Shown piece after piece: positions 1 to 6,543 of a stretch of DNA of 9,972 nt. Location of the stretch: the NCBI GenBank assembly GCA_913042885.1, contig CAJWLW010000173.1, forward strand, positions 1-9,972, given 5' to 3'. Position 1 is the stretch's first letter. Each line of letters begins with the position of its first letter. The position numbers and the translations under genes were made by a program. This stretch comes from an uncultured Lentisphaeria bacterium. GTDB lineage: Bacteria > Verrucomicrobiota > Lentisphaeria > JABSQK01 > CAJWLW01. The notes beneath the pieces were generated by a model. That model was given only the letters and a program-made list of their open reading frames with translations, was not told the origin of the DNA and did not search any database.

Positions 1-776
1 GCTTCGGCTTTCAATATGACGTCGGCAATCTTCTGGGGCCCGATGATGCCGGGCGGGCCGAACGGCTGATGGGTGTCGCCGTACACAGGGGACTGCGGGT
101 CGAGGACAGGGTTGGCAAAATGAATCTGAGTGACGGTGTGCCACGACGCTTCGAGCGAGTCACAGAGGTCTTCGCCATTCAGCGCGATGTGCGACGAATC
201 CCAACAAACGCCTATCTGCGGATAGTGCTTGCGCACGCGCTCGGTGAGCGGCACAAACTCGGAGGTTGGGCCAATCACACCCTTCTTATGCGCCTCGCGA
301 TCCATCGGTTCGAACAACAGGTGCATTGGGGTGAAAGCAGAGATCGCATCACCCAGTTCGCAAAAGCTGATAACCAGCGCATCGATCACTGCGGCCCGCT
401 GTGCCGGACCGGGATCTGGTCCCACAAGCACGCCGAAACCGCGCGTGCCCACCTCGGCCGCCGGCTCCATGAACTCGATAGTGCGTGCGACCGACTTACG
501 GCGATGACCTTCGTCCAACGATCCAAGGTCCAAGCCCTCTTCCATCTGGATAAATGACATCCACGAGTTCAGGCTCAGGCCGTTCGTGCGTATCAGCTCG
601 CCGACGCGTTGGCGCTCGTCGGCATCGAGTATAGGCAGGATTTCGACGTTCTCGTAGAAGCCAATCCCGATGATCCTCTCGATGGAATCGGCGAAGATGC
701 CCGGTCGCCCGAGATGCGGGAACAGCATTTCCGACAACATCACGCCCGGCCTGATGTGCTCTTTCATGCTCATCAT
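1..776 (-). CDS. Sugar phosphate isomerase/epimerase-like TIM-barrel protein (partial, 3' end outside window)
   Basis: The visible 258 codons read without a stop to the left edge, so the C-terminus is missing. The protein resembles the xylose-isomerase-like TIM-barrel superfamily (AP endonuclease 2 / hydroxypyruvate isomerase / ketose 3-epimerase relatives), soluble metal-dependent enzymes that isomerise or epimerise small sugars. Candidate metal ligands sit at strand ends in the expected order: Glu156 in LLFEPMD, Asp193 in VCWDSSH, His219 in IHFAN, then a GDTHQPFG motif near residues 233-240. The usual final glutamate would lie beyond the edge. No signal peptide is visible. Three in-frame ATGs lie close together (776, 773, 767). 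I take the first, 10 nt after the stop of the upstream SDR gene, so the two are probably cotranscribed; the ribosome binding site is weak and the start could be 767. The substrate cannot be told from the sequence. The fold assignment is good, the exact reaction unknown. Confidence 0.8.
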   Translation of the reverse strand, partial: MMSMKEHIRPGVMLSEMLFPHLGRPGIFADSIERIIGIGFYENVEILPILDADERQRVGELIRTNGLSLNSWMSFIQMEEGLDLGSLDEGHRRKSVARTIEFMEPAAEVGTRGFGVLVGPDPGPAQRAAVIDALVISFCELGDAISAFTPMHLLFEPMDREAHKKGVIGPTSEFVPLTERVRKHYPQIGVCWDSSHIALNGEDLCDSLEASWHTVTQIHFANPVLDPQSPVYGDTHQPFGPPGIIGPQKIADVILKAE

Positions 777-786
777 AATCGCCCGA

Positions 787-1725
787 CTACGTTTGTTCCG
801 AACGGAAATACTCGATGGTCCGCTCCAGCCCAGTGGCCAGGTCGATCGTCGGCTGCCAATCGAGAACCTCGCGAGCGACACGGATGTCGGGGCGCCGCCG
901 GACCGGATCGTCCTGCGGCAGCGGCAGACAAATCAGCTTGGATTTGGAGCCGGTCATGGCGATGATTTTTTCCGCCAGTTCACGGATTGTGGACTCCTGC
1001 TCATTACCAATATTGATCGGGCCGGTTACCGCCGGATCAGTGTTCATCATACGGATCATGGCGGTGATCAGGTCATCGACATAGCAGAAGGACCGCGTCT
1101 GCTCGCCGTCGCCGTATACCGTGATATCCTCACCGCGCAACGCCTGGACGATGAAATTACTGACGACCCGGCCGTCGTTCGGATGCATGCGCGGACCGTA
1201 GGTGTTGAAGATACGCACGACCTTGATGCTCAGATCCAGTTGCCGGTGGTAGTCGAAACAAAGAGTCTCGGCACAGCGCTTGCCCTCGTCGTAGCAGGAC
1301 CGTGGCCCGATGGGGTTGACATTGCCCCAGTATGACTCGACCTGTGGATGAACGTCGGGATTGCCGTAGACCTCGGAGGTGGAGGCCTGCAGCAACGGTG
1401 CCCCCAGCCGTTTCGCCAGGCCAAGCATGTTGATGAGGCCGTGGACGCAGGTCTTGATCGTCTGAATGGCGTCATGTTGATAATGAACCGGCGAAGCCGG
1501 ACAGGCAAGGTTGTAGATCTCGTCAACCTCGAGGTATATCGGGAAGGTGACGTCGTGCCGCACAAGTTCGAAGCCGGGGTTGTGCAGCAGATGACGGATA
1601 TTCGCCTTACGGCCGGTGAAGAAGTTGTCCAGGCAGATTACGTCGTGCTCGTCCTCGAGTAAACGCTCGCAAAGGTGCGACCCGAGAAAGCCGCCGCCGC
1701 CGGTAACAAGAATTGTCTTGCCCAT
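787..1725 (-). CDS. uxs: UDP-glucuronate decarboxylase-like SDR family NAD-dependent epimerase/dehydratase
   Basis: This 312-aa extended short-chain dehydrogenase very closely matches the UDP-glucuronic acid decarboxylase (UDP-xylose synthase) pattern. In that family NAD-bound enzyme oxidises UDP-glucuronate at C4, decarboxylates it and releases UDP-xylose in the cytosol. Visible features are the Rossmann glycine motif GxxGxxG at residues 9-15, Asp33 for the NAD ribose, the [10 protein letters not shown] block (74-83), STSEVYG (115-121) with its family glutamate Glu118, the catalytic pair Tyr145 and Lys149 (YxxxK) inside [33 protein letters not shown] (173-191), RSFCYVDDL (211-219) and RRRPDI (276-281). 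Length is normal for bacterial members. The start at 1725 puts the first strand [10 protein letters not shown] at the N-terminus; the frame is open for 50 more codons upstream, but these do not look like protein. The sugar isomerase follows after 10 nt. A dTDP-glucose 4,6-dehydratase-like activity is the main alternative. Confidence 0.9.
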   Translation of the reverse strand: MGKTILVTGGGGFLGSHLCERLLEDEHDVICLDNFFTGRKANIRHLLHNPGFELVRHDVTFPIYLEVDEIYNLACPASPVHYQHDAIQTIKTCVHGLINMLGLAKRLGAPLLQASTSEVYGNPDVHPQVESYWGNVNPIGPRSCYDEGKRCAETLCFDYHRQLDLSIKVVRIFNTYGPRMHPNDGRVVSNFIVQALRGEDITVYGDGEQTRSFCYVDDLITAMIRMMNTDPAVTGPINIGNEQESTIRELAEKIIAMTGSKSKLICLPLPQDDPVRRRPDIRVAREVLDWQPTIDLATGLERTIEYFRSEQT

Positions 1726-1803
1726 AAGATGATGGAAAATGTGGCTGGGTGAGAATGAATCTGAAGTGAATCGGCAGTAATATGCACCAATTCCGACTCC
1801 CTG

Positions 1804-1821
1804 CATAACAACGCCGTTATG
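1804..1821. promoter_or_regulatory. Operator-like inverted repeat in the divergent intergenic region
   Basis: CATAAC and GTTATG form perfect 6-bp arms around a 6-bp spacer (AACGCC). The dyad lies between two divergently transcribed units and ends two bases before a possible -35 element of the rightward promoter. This placement fits a regulator binding site, but six-base arms can arise by chance and no regulator gene is in the window. Confidence 0.3.
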
Positions 1822-1823
1822 TT

Positions 1824-1851
1824 TTGGGATCGCGGTGCCCTCGGCTATATT
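1824..1851 (+). promoter_or_regulatory. Possible sigma70-type promoter for the permease operon
   Basis: TTGGGA (1824-1829) and TATATT (1846-1851) are separated by 16 nt and would start transcription near 1858, about 50 nt before the permease ATG. It is the best match I see in the 183-nt gap between the divergent genes (1726-1908). I found no convincing promoter on the opposite strand for the SDR gene. Confidence 0.35.
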
Positions 1852-1908
1852 GTGCCGACAAAAATCTCCGCCCACTTTTCGTGGACGATTTACAGACGGT
1901 CAAATGAC

Positions 1909-3309
1909 ATGCGCCCAATTGTTGCAATTGCACTGACAACCATACGTTCGGCAATCCGTTCGCACGTTGTCAAGGTCCTGCTGTTCCTGCTCGCCCTCGC
2001 GGCCATCGTACTGCCGATGACCATCGTCGGCGACGGCACCGCCTACGGACAACTGCACATTACGCTGAACTACTGCCTCGGCATCGTCGGCGGACTGCTG
2101 GCAGTCGTGACCCTGTGGCTGGGTTGCATCAGCATAGGCGACGACGTCGAAGGCTACCAGATTCATCTGGTCGTCAGCAAGCCGGTGCCGCGTGCCATGT
2201 ACTGGATGGGAAAGTGGTTTGGCATCGTGATCATGCAGGTGGCCTTGCTGGTGCTGGCAACAGCGGCAATCCTGGCGATCATTTACTGGCGGTTCCACAC
2301 AAGCGACTTCCCCGAAGCGGAAATGGAAAAGCTGCGCCATGAAGTGATGGTCGGCCGCCGGACATATAACTACAACGAAATGCGCGGTCGCCAATTCGTC
2401 TACACCGGCCCCGAAGACATCGAAAGACAGGTGCGCGAGGAATACCAACGACGCGTCGACGCAGGACGCGTCGTCGACAGCCCGGTCGTGTCGGAACGTT
2501 CTGCCCGGCAGCAAATCCGCCGAAAACTCAAGGGCGCCATGGCCGAGCTGCAGCCAGCCGACTTCAGGGTCTGGACCTTCCGTGGGCTTCCCGAGTTTGA
2601 AAAAGAACAATTCGTTCAGCTCCGCTACCGCATCTACGTCGACTCCGCCAAATCCAAGGACCAGCGCGAAACGACCGGCATCTGGGCGTTGCGCAATCCA
2701 GGCGACGACAAGGCGATTCCCGTACCGATGAAACTGATGGGTGGGGTTTACCACGAATTGCAAATTCCGGTCAGATTTATCTCGCCGGACGGCGAACTGA
2801 CCATCCAATACCAGAACTTCGACCCAGAGCAAGTCTCGGTAATTTTCCAGCTCGTCGACGGGCCGCAACTGCTGGTACCGGCTTCCAGTTTCATCAACAA
2901 CTATCTGCGCGTCGTGGTGCTCCTGATCCTGCAGGTCATGTTTGTTGCTATCATCGGCTGCACTGCAGGTGCCGGGCTTTCCATACCCGTTGCGATTTTT
3001 CTGTCGGCCTCATATCTCGTTCTTGGAGCTGCTGTGACGGCCATGAAACCAATCAACCCCGAAGACCTTGTTGTCCCGAGCAAAGTGCTGTTTAGAGGCG
3101 CTTATTACATACGGGAAGCAGCCGATCTCCTGATCGTCTCGATCAATGAGTTCAACGAAGTCGGCAAACTCGCCCGAGGCGAGCTGGTTGAGGTCAGCCA
3201 GATGACCGCGATCACGTTGAAACTATTTCTTTTACGCGGCATCCCGATCGCCGCGCTGGGCATTTGGGCATTGCAGGTCAAGGAACTTGGACTAGTGACC
3301 AAACGATGA
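1909..3309 (+). CDS. ABC-2 type transporter permease with large extracytoplasmic insert
   Basis: The 466-aa protein has about six predicted transmembrane helices: roughly 21-40, 52-76, 102-127, 332-352, 357-378 and 436-455. The cytoplasmic loop between helices 2 and 3 carries VVSKPVPRAMYWMGKW (88-103), a pattern typical of ABC-2 / NosY-type permeases, where a short amphipathic segment couples to the ATPase. Between helices 3 and 4 lies a charged domain of about 200 residues (128-331) predicted outside the membrane. Such permeases form the membrane part of ATP-driven exporters or envelope maturation systems; the cargo is unknown. I start at ATG 1909, just before the hydrophilic-then-helical N-terminus; the 30 codons upstream overlap the promoter region and look non-coding. 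The ribosome binding site is weak (GACGG). The stop TGA overlaps the next start as ATGA. No ATP-binding subunit gene is present in the window, which is unusual. Confidence 0.82.
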   Translation: MRPIVAIALTTIRSAIRSHVVKVLLFLLALAAIVLPMTIVGDGTAYGQLHITLNYCLGIVGGLLAVVTLWLGCISIGDDVEGYQIHLVVSKPVPRAMYWMGKWFGIVIMQVALLVLATAAILAIIYWRFHTSDFPEAEMEKLRHEVMVGRRTYNYNEMRGRQFVYTGPEDIERQVREEYQRRVDAGRVVDSPVVSERSARQQIRRKLKGAMAELQPADFRVWTFRGLPEFEKEQFVQLRYRIYVDSAKSKDQRETTGIWALRNPGDDKAIPVPMKLMGGVYHELQIPVRFISPDGELTIQYQNFDPEQVSVIFQLVDGPQLLVPASSFINNYLRVVVLLILQVMFVAIIGCTAGAGLSIPVAIFLSASYLVLGAAVTAMKPINPEDLVVPSKVLFRGAYYIREAADLLIVSINEFNEVGKLARGELVEVSQMTAITLKLFLLRGIPIAALGIWALQVKELGLVTKR

Positions 3310-5303
3310 ATACCTTGAAAAAACGACATGTTTTCGGAATTTTTGTCGGCACGATTCTGTGTCTGACAGCCCTCCATTTCCTGCAGGATCGGATGGAAAA
3401 GATCAGCAGGGTCGCCAACCTCACGACCGACGAGTTGACGGTCGATGCGCCGCCGCTTGTCGCCTTTGTCCAGGTAGCCGGCGGTGCCTTCCGCGGCGTC
3501 GTGGCCGACTTGCTGTTCCTGCGCGCCCAGAAGATGCAGGAGGCCGAGAACTATTTCGAACTGGTGCAATTGAGCTCTTGGATCGTCAAGCTGCAGCCGC
3601 GTTTCACCGGTGCCACGGCGTTTCTCGCCTGGAACATGGCCTACAACATTTCTGTGACCCAGCAGGGTTACGCCGATCGCTGGCGCTGGGTGCAGCGCGG
3701 CATCGAACTGATCCGCGACGAGGCACTCTTCTACAACCCCGATGACCCGTTGCTGTACCGGGAGCTCGGCTGGTTTTATCAGCACAAGCTCGGCCAGAAC
3801 CTCGACGACGCGAACCGCTACTACAAGTACCAGATGGCGAACGACTTTATCGCCGTCCTCGGTAATGACCGGCATTATGACTGGGAAGCGCTCGGTGCGG
3901 CACCGGTCGATGAAGCCGGCCTGCACGCTGCTCTCGGCGAGATCGCCGTCGACAGCATCACCAGGCTCATCGACAGTCACGGGTTGTCCATGGGCCAGGT
4001 CATTGCCACATACACGGACACCGGCCAGCTGCCTGTGCGCCTCGGCCAGGCGCCGGAAGAAGCTGCCGTCACCGTGGTCCTCACCCGAGCGCTCGACACC
4101 AGGCCCGACGGGCCGAAACCCCTGTTGGCCGCGGCCCGCGACACCGCAGCGGAACGTTTCAACGAGATCCTCGCATCCTTCAAGCTGAACCATCCGCAGC
4201 TCGAGCTCGAGTTCCGCAAACAGAAACAACTACCGGAAGACATCGCGCTGGCCCTCGAAGAGCTTGGCTGGCGTGACAAGGTCCGGAACCACCTGCAGCG
4301 GCGCTGGCTGCAGAAGGACCTTAATCTCGACCCTGAATACATCGCCATGCTCATCCGCGAATACGGCTACCTCGATTTCCGCCTGCCGGAAGCGCATGCC
4401 GTCTATTGGGCGCGCAAAGGTCTGGAACACGCAGAGAACAATGCCAGCATCGACTGCGAACGGATGATCTTCCAGAGCCTCAACGATGCGTATTTCAACG
4501 GATTCCTGCTACACCTCAGCCCAGACCCCAAGAAGTGGTGGGTTTACTACACCACCAACAACACCGCACTGGTCGACAGCGCCCGCAACGCGTACCTCGA
4601 TGCCGCCGAGAATCATCCCGACAACCGCTCGGTCAAGTCCGGGTTCGAGAACTTCATGGTCGACGCGATTGTCACGCTCTATGTCGGCGGCCAGCGCAAA
4701 AAGGCAACCGAGTTCCTGCTGTGGATGCGCAGCAGCGAATGGTACGGAACAAGCCTACGCTACCATCAGACACTTGAACACTTCGCCTTCACCGAGCTGC
4801 AGAGCGACGTCGATGAAGCCACCCAGGACCAGGCCGAGACGATCGTTCAGGGCTTCCTGACCCGCTCCTTTACCTCGCTCGCACTCGGGCAGCAAAACGA
4901 GGCCGCAGGTTTTGCCGCGCATGCTGGGCGCGTCTACGAAACCTACATGCAGATCATCAAGAAAGACCGCGACAACAAGCGTCGCGGCCTGCGCCCGTTC
5001 GATTATTACCGCACCCGGGTGCTGAGCTACCTGCTCGGCACCGGCAGCATGGAACCGGAACTGCAGGCATGGCTGCGTTTCGAACTGAAGCGCTGGGCAG
5101 CCGAAGACTCCGAATTCAAGACCTACCTCAGCGGCCTCCCACTGTCTGAAAACCTGGTGAGTGAGCAGGAACTGGCCGATCTGCGTGAAACCTCGACGCA
5201 GGTCTGCGCAAAGTGCGGCCGCGCAATGCCGATCACCGCGTTCGAGCGCCTGGAAGGGCGCGCCGGGCGCGCCCGCTCGTGCCGAATCTGCGAGAAACAC
5301 TAA
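3306..5303 (+). CDS. Membrane-anchored TPR-like helical repeat protein with C-terminal Cys4 motif
   Basis: This 665-aa protein begins with a basic N-terminus (MNTLKKRH) and one hydrophobic helix (about 9-26), so the rest should lie outside the cytoplasmic membrane. The body is mostly helical and looks like degenerate tetratricopeptide-type repeats, for example LLFLRAQKMQEAENYFELVQ (69-88) and PLLYRELGWFYQHKLGQNLD (148-167), rich in aromatic and acidic residues. TPR-like scaffolds usually mediate protein-protein contacts; I do not recognise a catalytic domain. The C-terminus has two CxxC pairs, Cys634/Cys637 and Cys659/Cys662, separated by a basic linker, like a small zinc ribbon. The ATG at 3306 is preferred over an in-frame TTG at 3264 because it overlaps the permease stop (ATGA) and precedes the anchor directly. 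No good ribosome binding site is near it, so translational coupling is likely. Function is unknown; cotranscription suggests a partner of the permease. Confidence 0.8.
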   Translation: MNTLKKRHVFGIFVGTILCLTALHFLQDRMEKISRVANLTTDELTVDAPPLVAFVQVAGGAFRGVVADLLFLRAQKMQEAENYFELVQLSSWIVKLQPRFTGATAFLAWNMAYNISVTQQGYADRWRWVQRGIELIRDEALFYNPDDPLLYRELGWFYQHKLGQNLDDANRYYKYQMANDFIAVLGNDRHYDWEALGAAPVDEAGLHAALGEIAVDSITRLIDSHGLSMGQVIATYTDTGQLPVRLGQAPEEAAVTVVLTRALDTRPDGPKPLLAAARDTAAERFNEILASFKLNHPQLELEFRKQKQLPEDIALALEELGWRDKVRNHLQRRWLQKDLNLDPEYIAMLIREYGYLDFRLPEAHAVYWARKGLEHAENNASIDCERMIFQSLNDAYFNGFLLHLSPDPKKWWVYYTTNNTALVDSARNAYLDAAENHPDNRSVKSGFENFMVDAIVTLYVGGQRKKATEFLLWMRSSEWYGTSLRYHQTLEHFAFTELQSDVDEATQDQAETIVQGFLTRSFTSLALGQQNEAAGFAAHAGRVYETYMQIIKKDRDNKRRGLRPFDYYRTRVLSYLLGTGSMEPELQAWLRFELKRWAAEDSEFKTYLSGLPLSENLVSEQELADLRETSTQVCAKCGRAMPITAFERLEGRAGRARSCRICEKH

Positions 5304-5319
5304 TGGCAGGGCGCCAGCA

Positions 5320-6495
5320 TTGAAACTGGCGATCCACGCAGCAGCGACGCTCCTGCTCGCGCAGGTGACGATTTGCCTTGTCGGGTCCACTGGCATCTAC
5401 GACCTTGACCCTGAACATCCGTGGAACCGGCTGCATGCCGAACTGCTCGTCCGCACCTTCCCCAACGGCAATACCTACGGACACGACCTCCTCGACCCGC
5501 TGCTGTGGGCGGACGCGCTGCTGGATGAAACGCCGTTCCCCAGAAAGCTCGCTGTGCTCGATGCCTTCATCGCCGATGACGCCGAAAAATTGATTGACGC
5601 ACCCAATGCCCGCGCCGTGCTGCAGCATGATCTGTGGTCGGTCTATGACTGGCTCGCCGGCACCGCCGACGAATGGCCCGTCGGCTATGTGGAACGGGCC
5701 CGCCAGTTGCAGCGGCGCCTGGTAATCATCATCCAGCGCCTGGCAATGTCGCCCAAGCAAGTTGCGGCATTGACTGCGAACTACCCCGCAGCCGTCGACG
5801 CCATCGACGGGCTGCCCGACGATCTCTTCGAAGGCGCGTGGGTCGCCATTGGCGACACCTCGAATCGCGGCCTGGCATCACGCGCCCATGTCAACATGGC
5901 CGGCGGCCGCTCGGTGTTTGTGATCCTTATGCATCTGCCCGACGGTCGGGATGCGACCCGGTCCTATCTCTCGACGTTCCGCGCCGAGGAGAAGGACCTG
6001 CCGACCGGCGCCCGCCTGGCGCTGGTGCGCCAGCTGCTGGTGATCGACGATGCCGGTGTCGTCCGGCAGACACCACTGGTCGAAAGCGTACACCTCTCCA
6101 CCTACACGACGGCCCCACCGCAACCAGCGGCTTTTCTGATGAGCCGCCGCCTGCTGCTTGCCGGCATAGCGGGCGGCCTGGCCGCCGTGCAGGTGGACGC
6201 CAGGAGCTTCACGCGCGGACCGGAAGCCTACACCGACGATCCGTTTCGCGAGCCGGCAGCATCACCGTTCCGGCAGGGGCCGCCGTTCAAGGTGCTGGCG
6301 AGCTGTGCCGACTGCCACCACGCAGCCGGCGTCCAATCCATGCTGAGCGCGCGCCGCGGGCATCTCGGCCTTGACGTGCTGATCGGGCCCGGCATCGCCG
6401 AATCAACCTGGTCGGCGGAAGTTCGAGGCGCTATAGACTGGAAACGCAGCCGCTACGATTGGGGCCTGCTCAGCGGCATGCTGGACGGGCTTTGA
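5320..6495 (+). CDS. Exported protein of unknown function with a single CxxCH motif
   Basis: Starting at TTG 5320 gives 391 aa with an N-terminal hydrophobic signal or anchor (KLAIHAAATLLLAQVTICLV, residues 2-21), then a mixed-fold body. Near the C-terminus SCADCHHAAG carries a c-type haem motif (Cys329, Cys332, His333) that would be correctly placed in the periplasm. Only about 58 residues follow it, short for a normal cytochrome c domain; Met341 and Met387 are the only later methionines that could be an axial ligand. A metal or redox CxxC site without haem is therefore possible. The TTG is supported by the signal sequence right after it and by an AGGG at 5308-5311. The open frame extends to a GTG at 5161, but that stretch is Arg/Ser/Ala-rich shadow of the previous gene. 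I do not recognise the family. Position after the permease and TPR-like genes suggests a shared envelope role. Confidence 0.68.
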   Translation: MKLAIHAAATLLLAQVTICLVGSTGIYDLDPEHPWNRLHAELLVRTFPNGNTYGHDLLDPLLWADALLDETPFPRKLAVLDAFIADDAEKLIDAPNARAVLQHDLWSVYDWLAGTADEWPVGYVERARQLQRRLVIIIQRLAMSPKQVAALTANYPAAVDAIDGLPDDLFEGAWVAIGDTSNRGLASRAHVNMAGGRSVFVILMHLPDGRDATRSYLSTFRAEEKDLPTGARLALVRQLLVIDDAGVVRQTPLVESVHLSTYTTAPPQPAAFLMSRRLLLAGIAGGLAAVQVDARSFTRGPEAYTDDPFREPAASPFRQGPPFKVLASCADCHHAAGVQSMLSARRGHLGLDVLIGPGIAESTWSAEVRGAIDWKRSRYDWGLLSGMLDGL

Positions 6496-6520
6496 CATCC
6501 TGACAAATGACCACTCTATT
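6492..6520 (+). promoter_or_regulatory. Sigma70-like promoter for the small secreted protein
   Basis: A perfect TTGACA (6492-6497) overlaps the TGA stop of the upstream gene and is followed after exactly 17 nt by TCTATT (6515-6520), four of six matches to the -10 consensus. Transcription would start near 6527, leaving a leader of about 16 nt that holds the ribosome binding site. This suggests the downstream gene can be expressed apart from the operon before it. Confidence 0.55.
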
Positions 6521-6530
6521 TCATCCAAAG

Positions 6531-6537
6531 AAAGGAG
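6531..6537 (+). promoter_or_regulatory. Strong Shine-Dalgarno site
   Basis: AAAGGAG lies 6 nt before the ATG at 6544. It is the strongest ribosome binding site on the plus strand of this window and fixes the start of the small secreted protein. Confidence 0.8.
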
Positions 6538-6543
6538 ATCATC

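Noticed and set aside
1..1725. Xylose pathway linking a UDP-xylose enzyme with a xylose isomerase
   Set aside because: The TIM-barrel protein only shares the fold name with xylose isomerase; its motifs fit the broader isomerase/epimerase superfamily, so a xylose link is not supported.
1726..1875. 50-codon upstream extension of the SDR protein
   Set aside because: It precedes the first Rossmann strand, which begins with [10 protein letters not shown], and overlaps the divergent promoter region.
1916..1930. CAATTG-TTG-CAATTG repeat at the start of the permease gene
   Set aside because: Short palindromic hexamers within codons 3-8; too small to claim a regulatory role.
3264..3305. In-frame TTG start for the TPR-like protein
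   Set aside because: It would overlap the permease further and add a hydrophilic stretch before the anchor; the ATG in the ATGA overlap is a more natural start.
3105..4229. Long minus-strand open frame (about 374 codons) opposite the TPR-like gene
   Set aside because: Antisense shadow across a gene junction, no start signals and no domain-like sequence; the same holds for the frame at 1900-2868.
5161..5319. N-terminal extension of the CxxCH protein from a GTG at 5161
   Set aside because: The extra 53 residues are Arg/Ser/Ala-rich, overlap the previous gene by 143 nt and would bury the export signal; the TTG at 5320 fits better.
6139..6192. Internal MSRRLLLAGIAGG as a Tat signal of a separate gene
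   Set aside because: It resembles a twin-arginine motif but lies in frame in the middle of a continuous protein, with no ribosome binding site before it.
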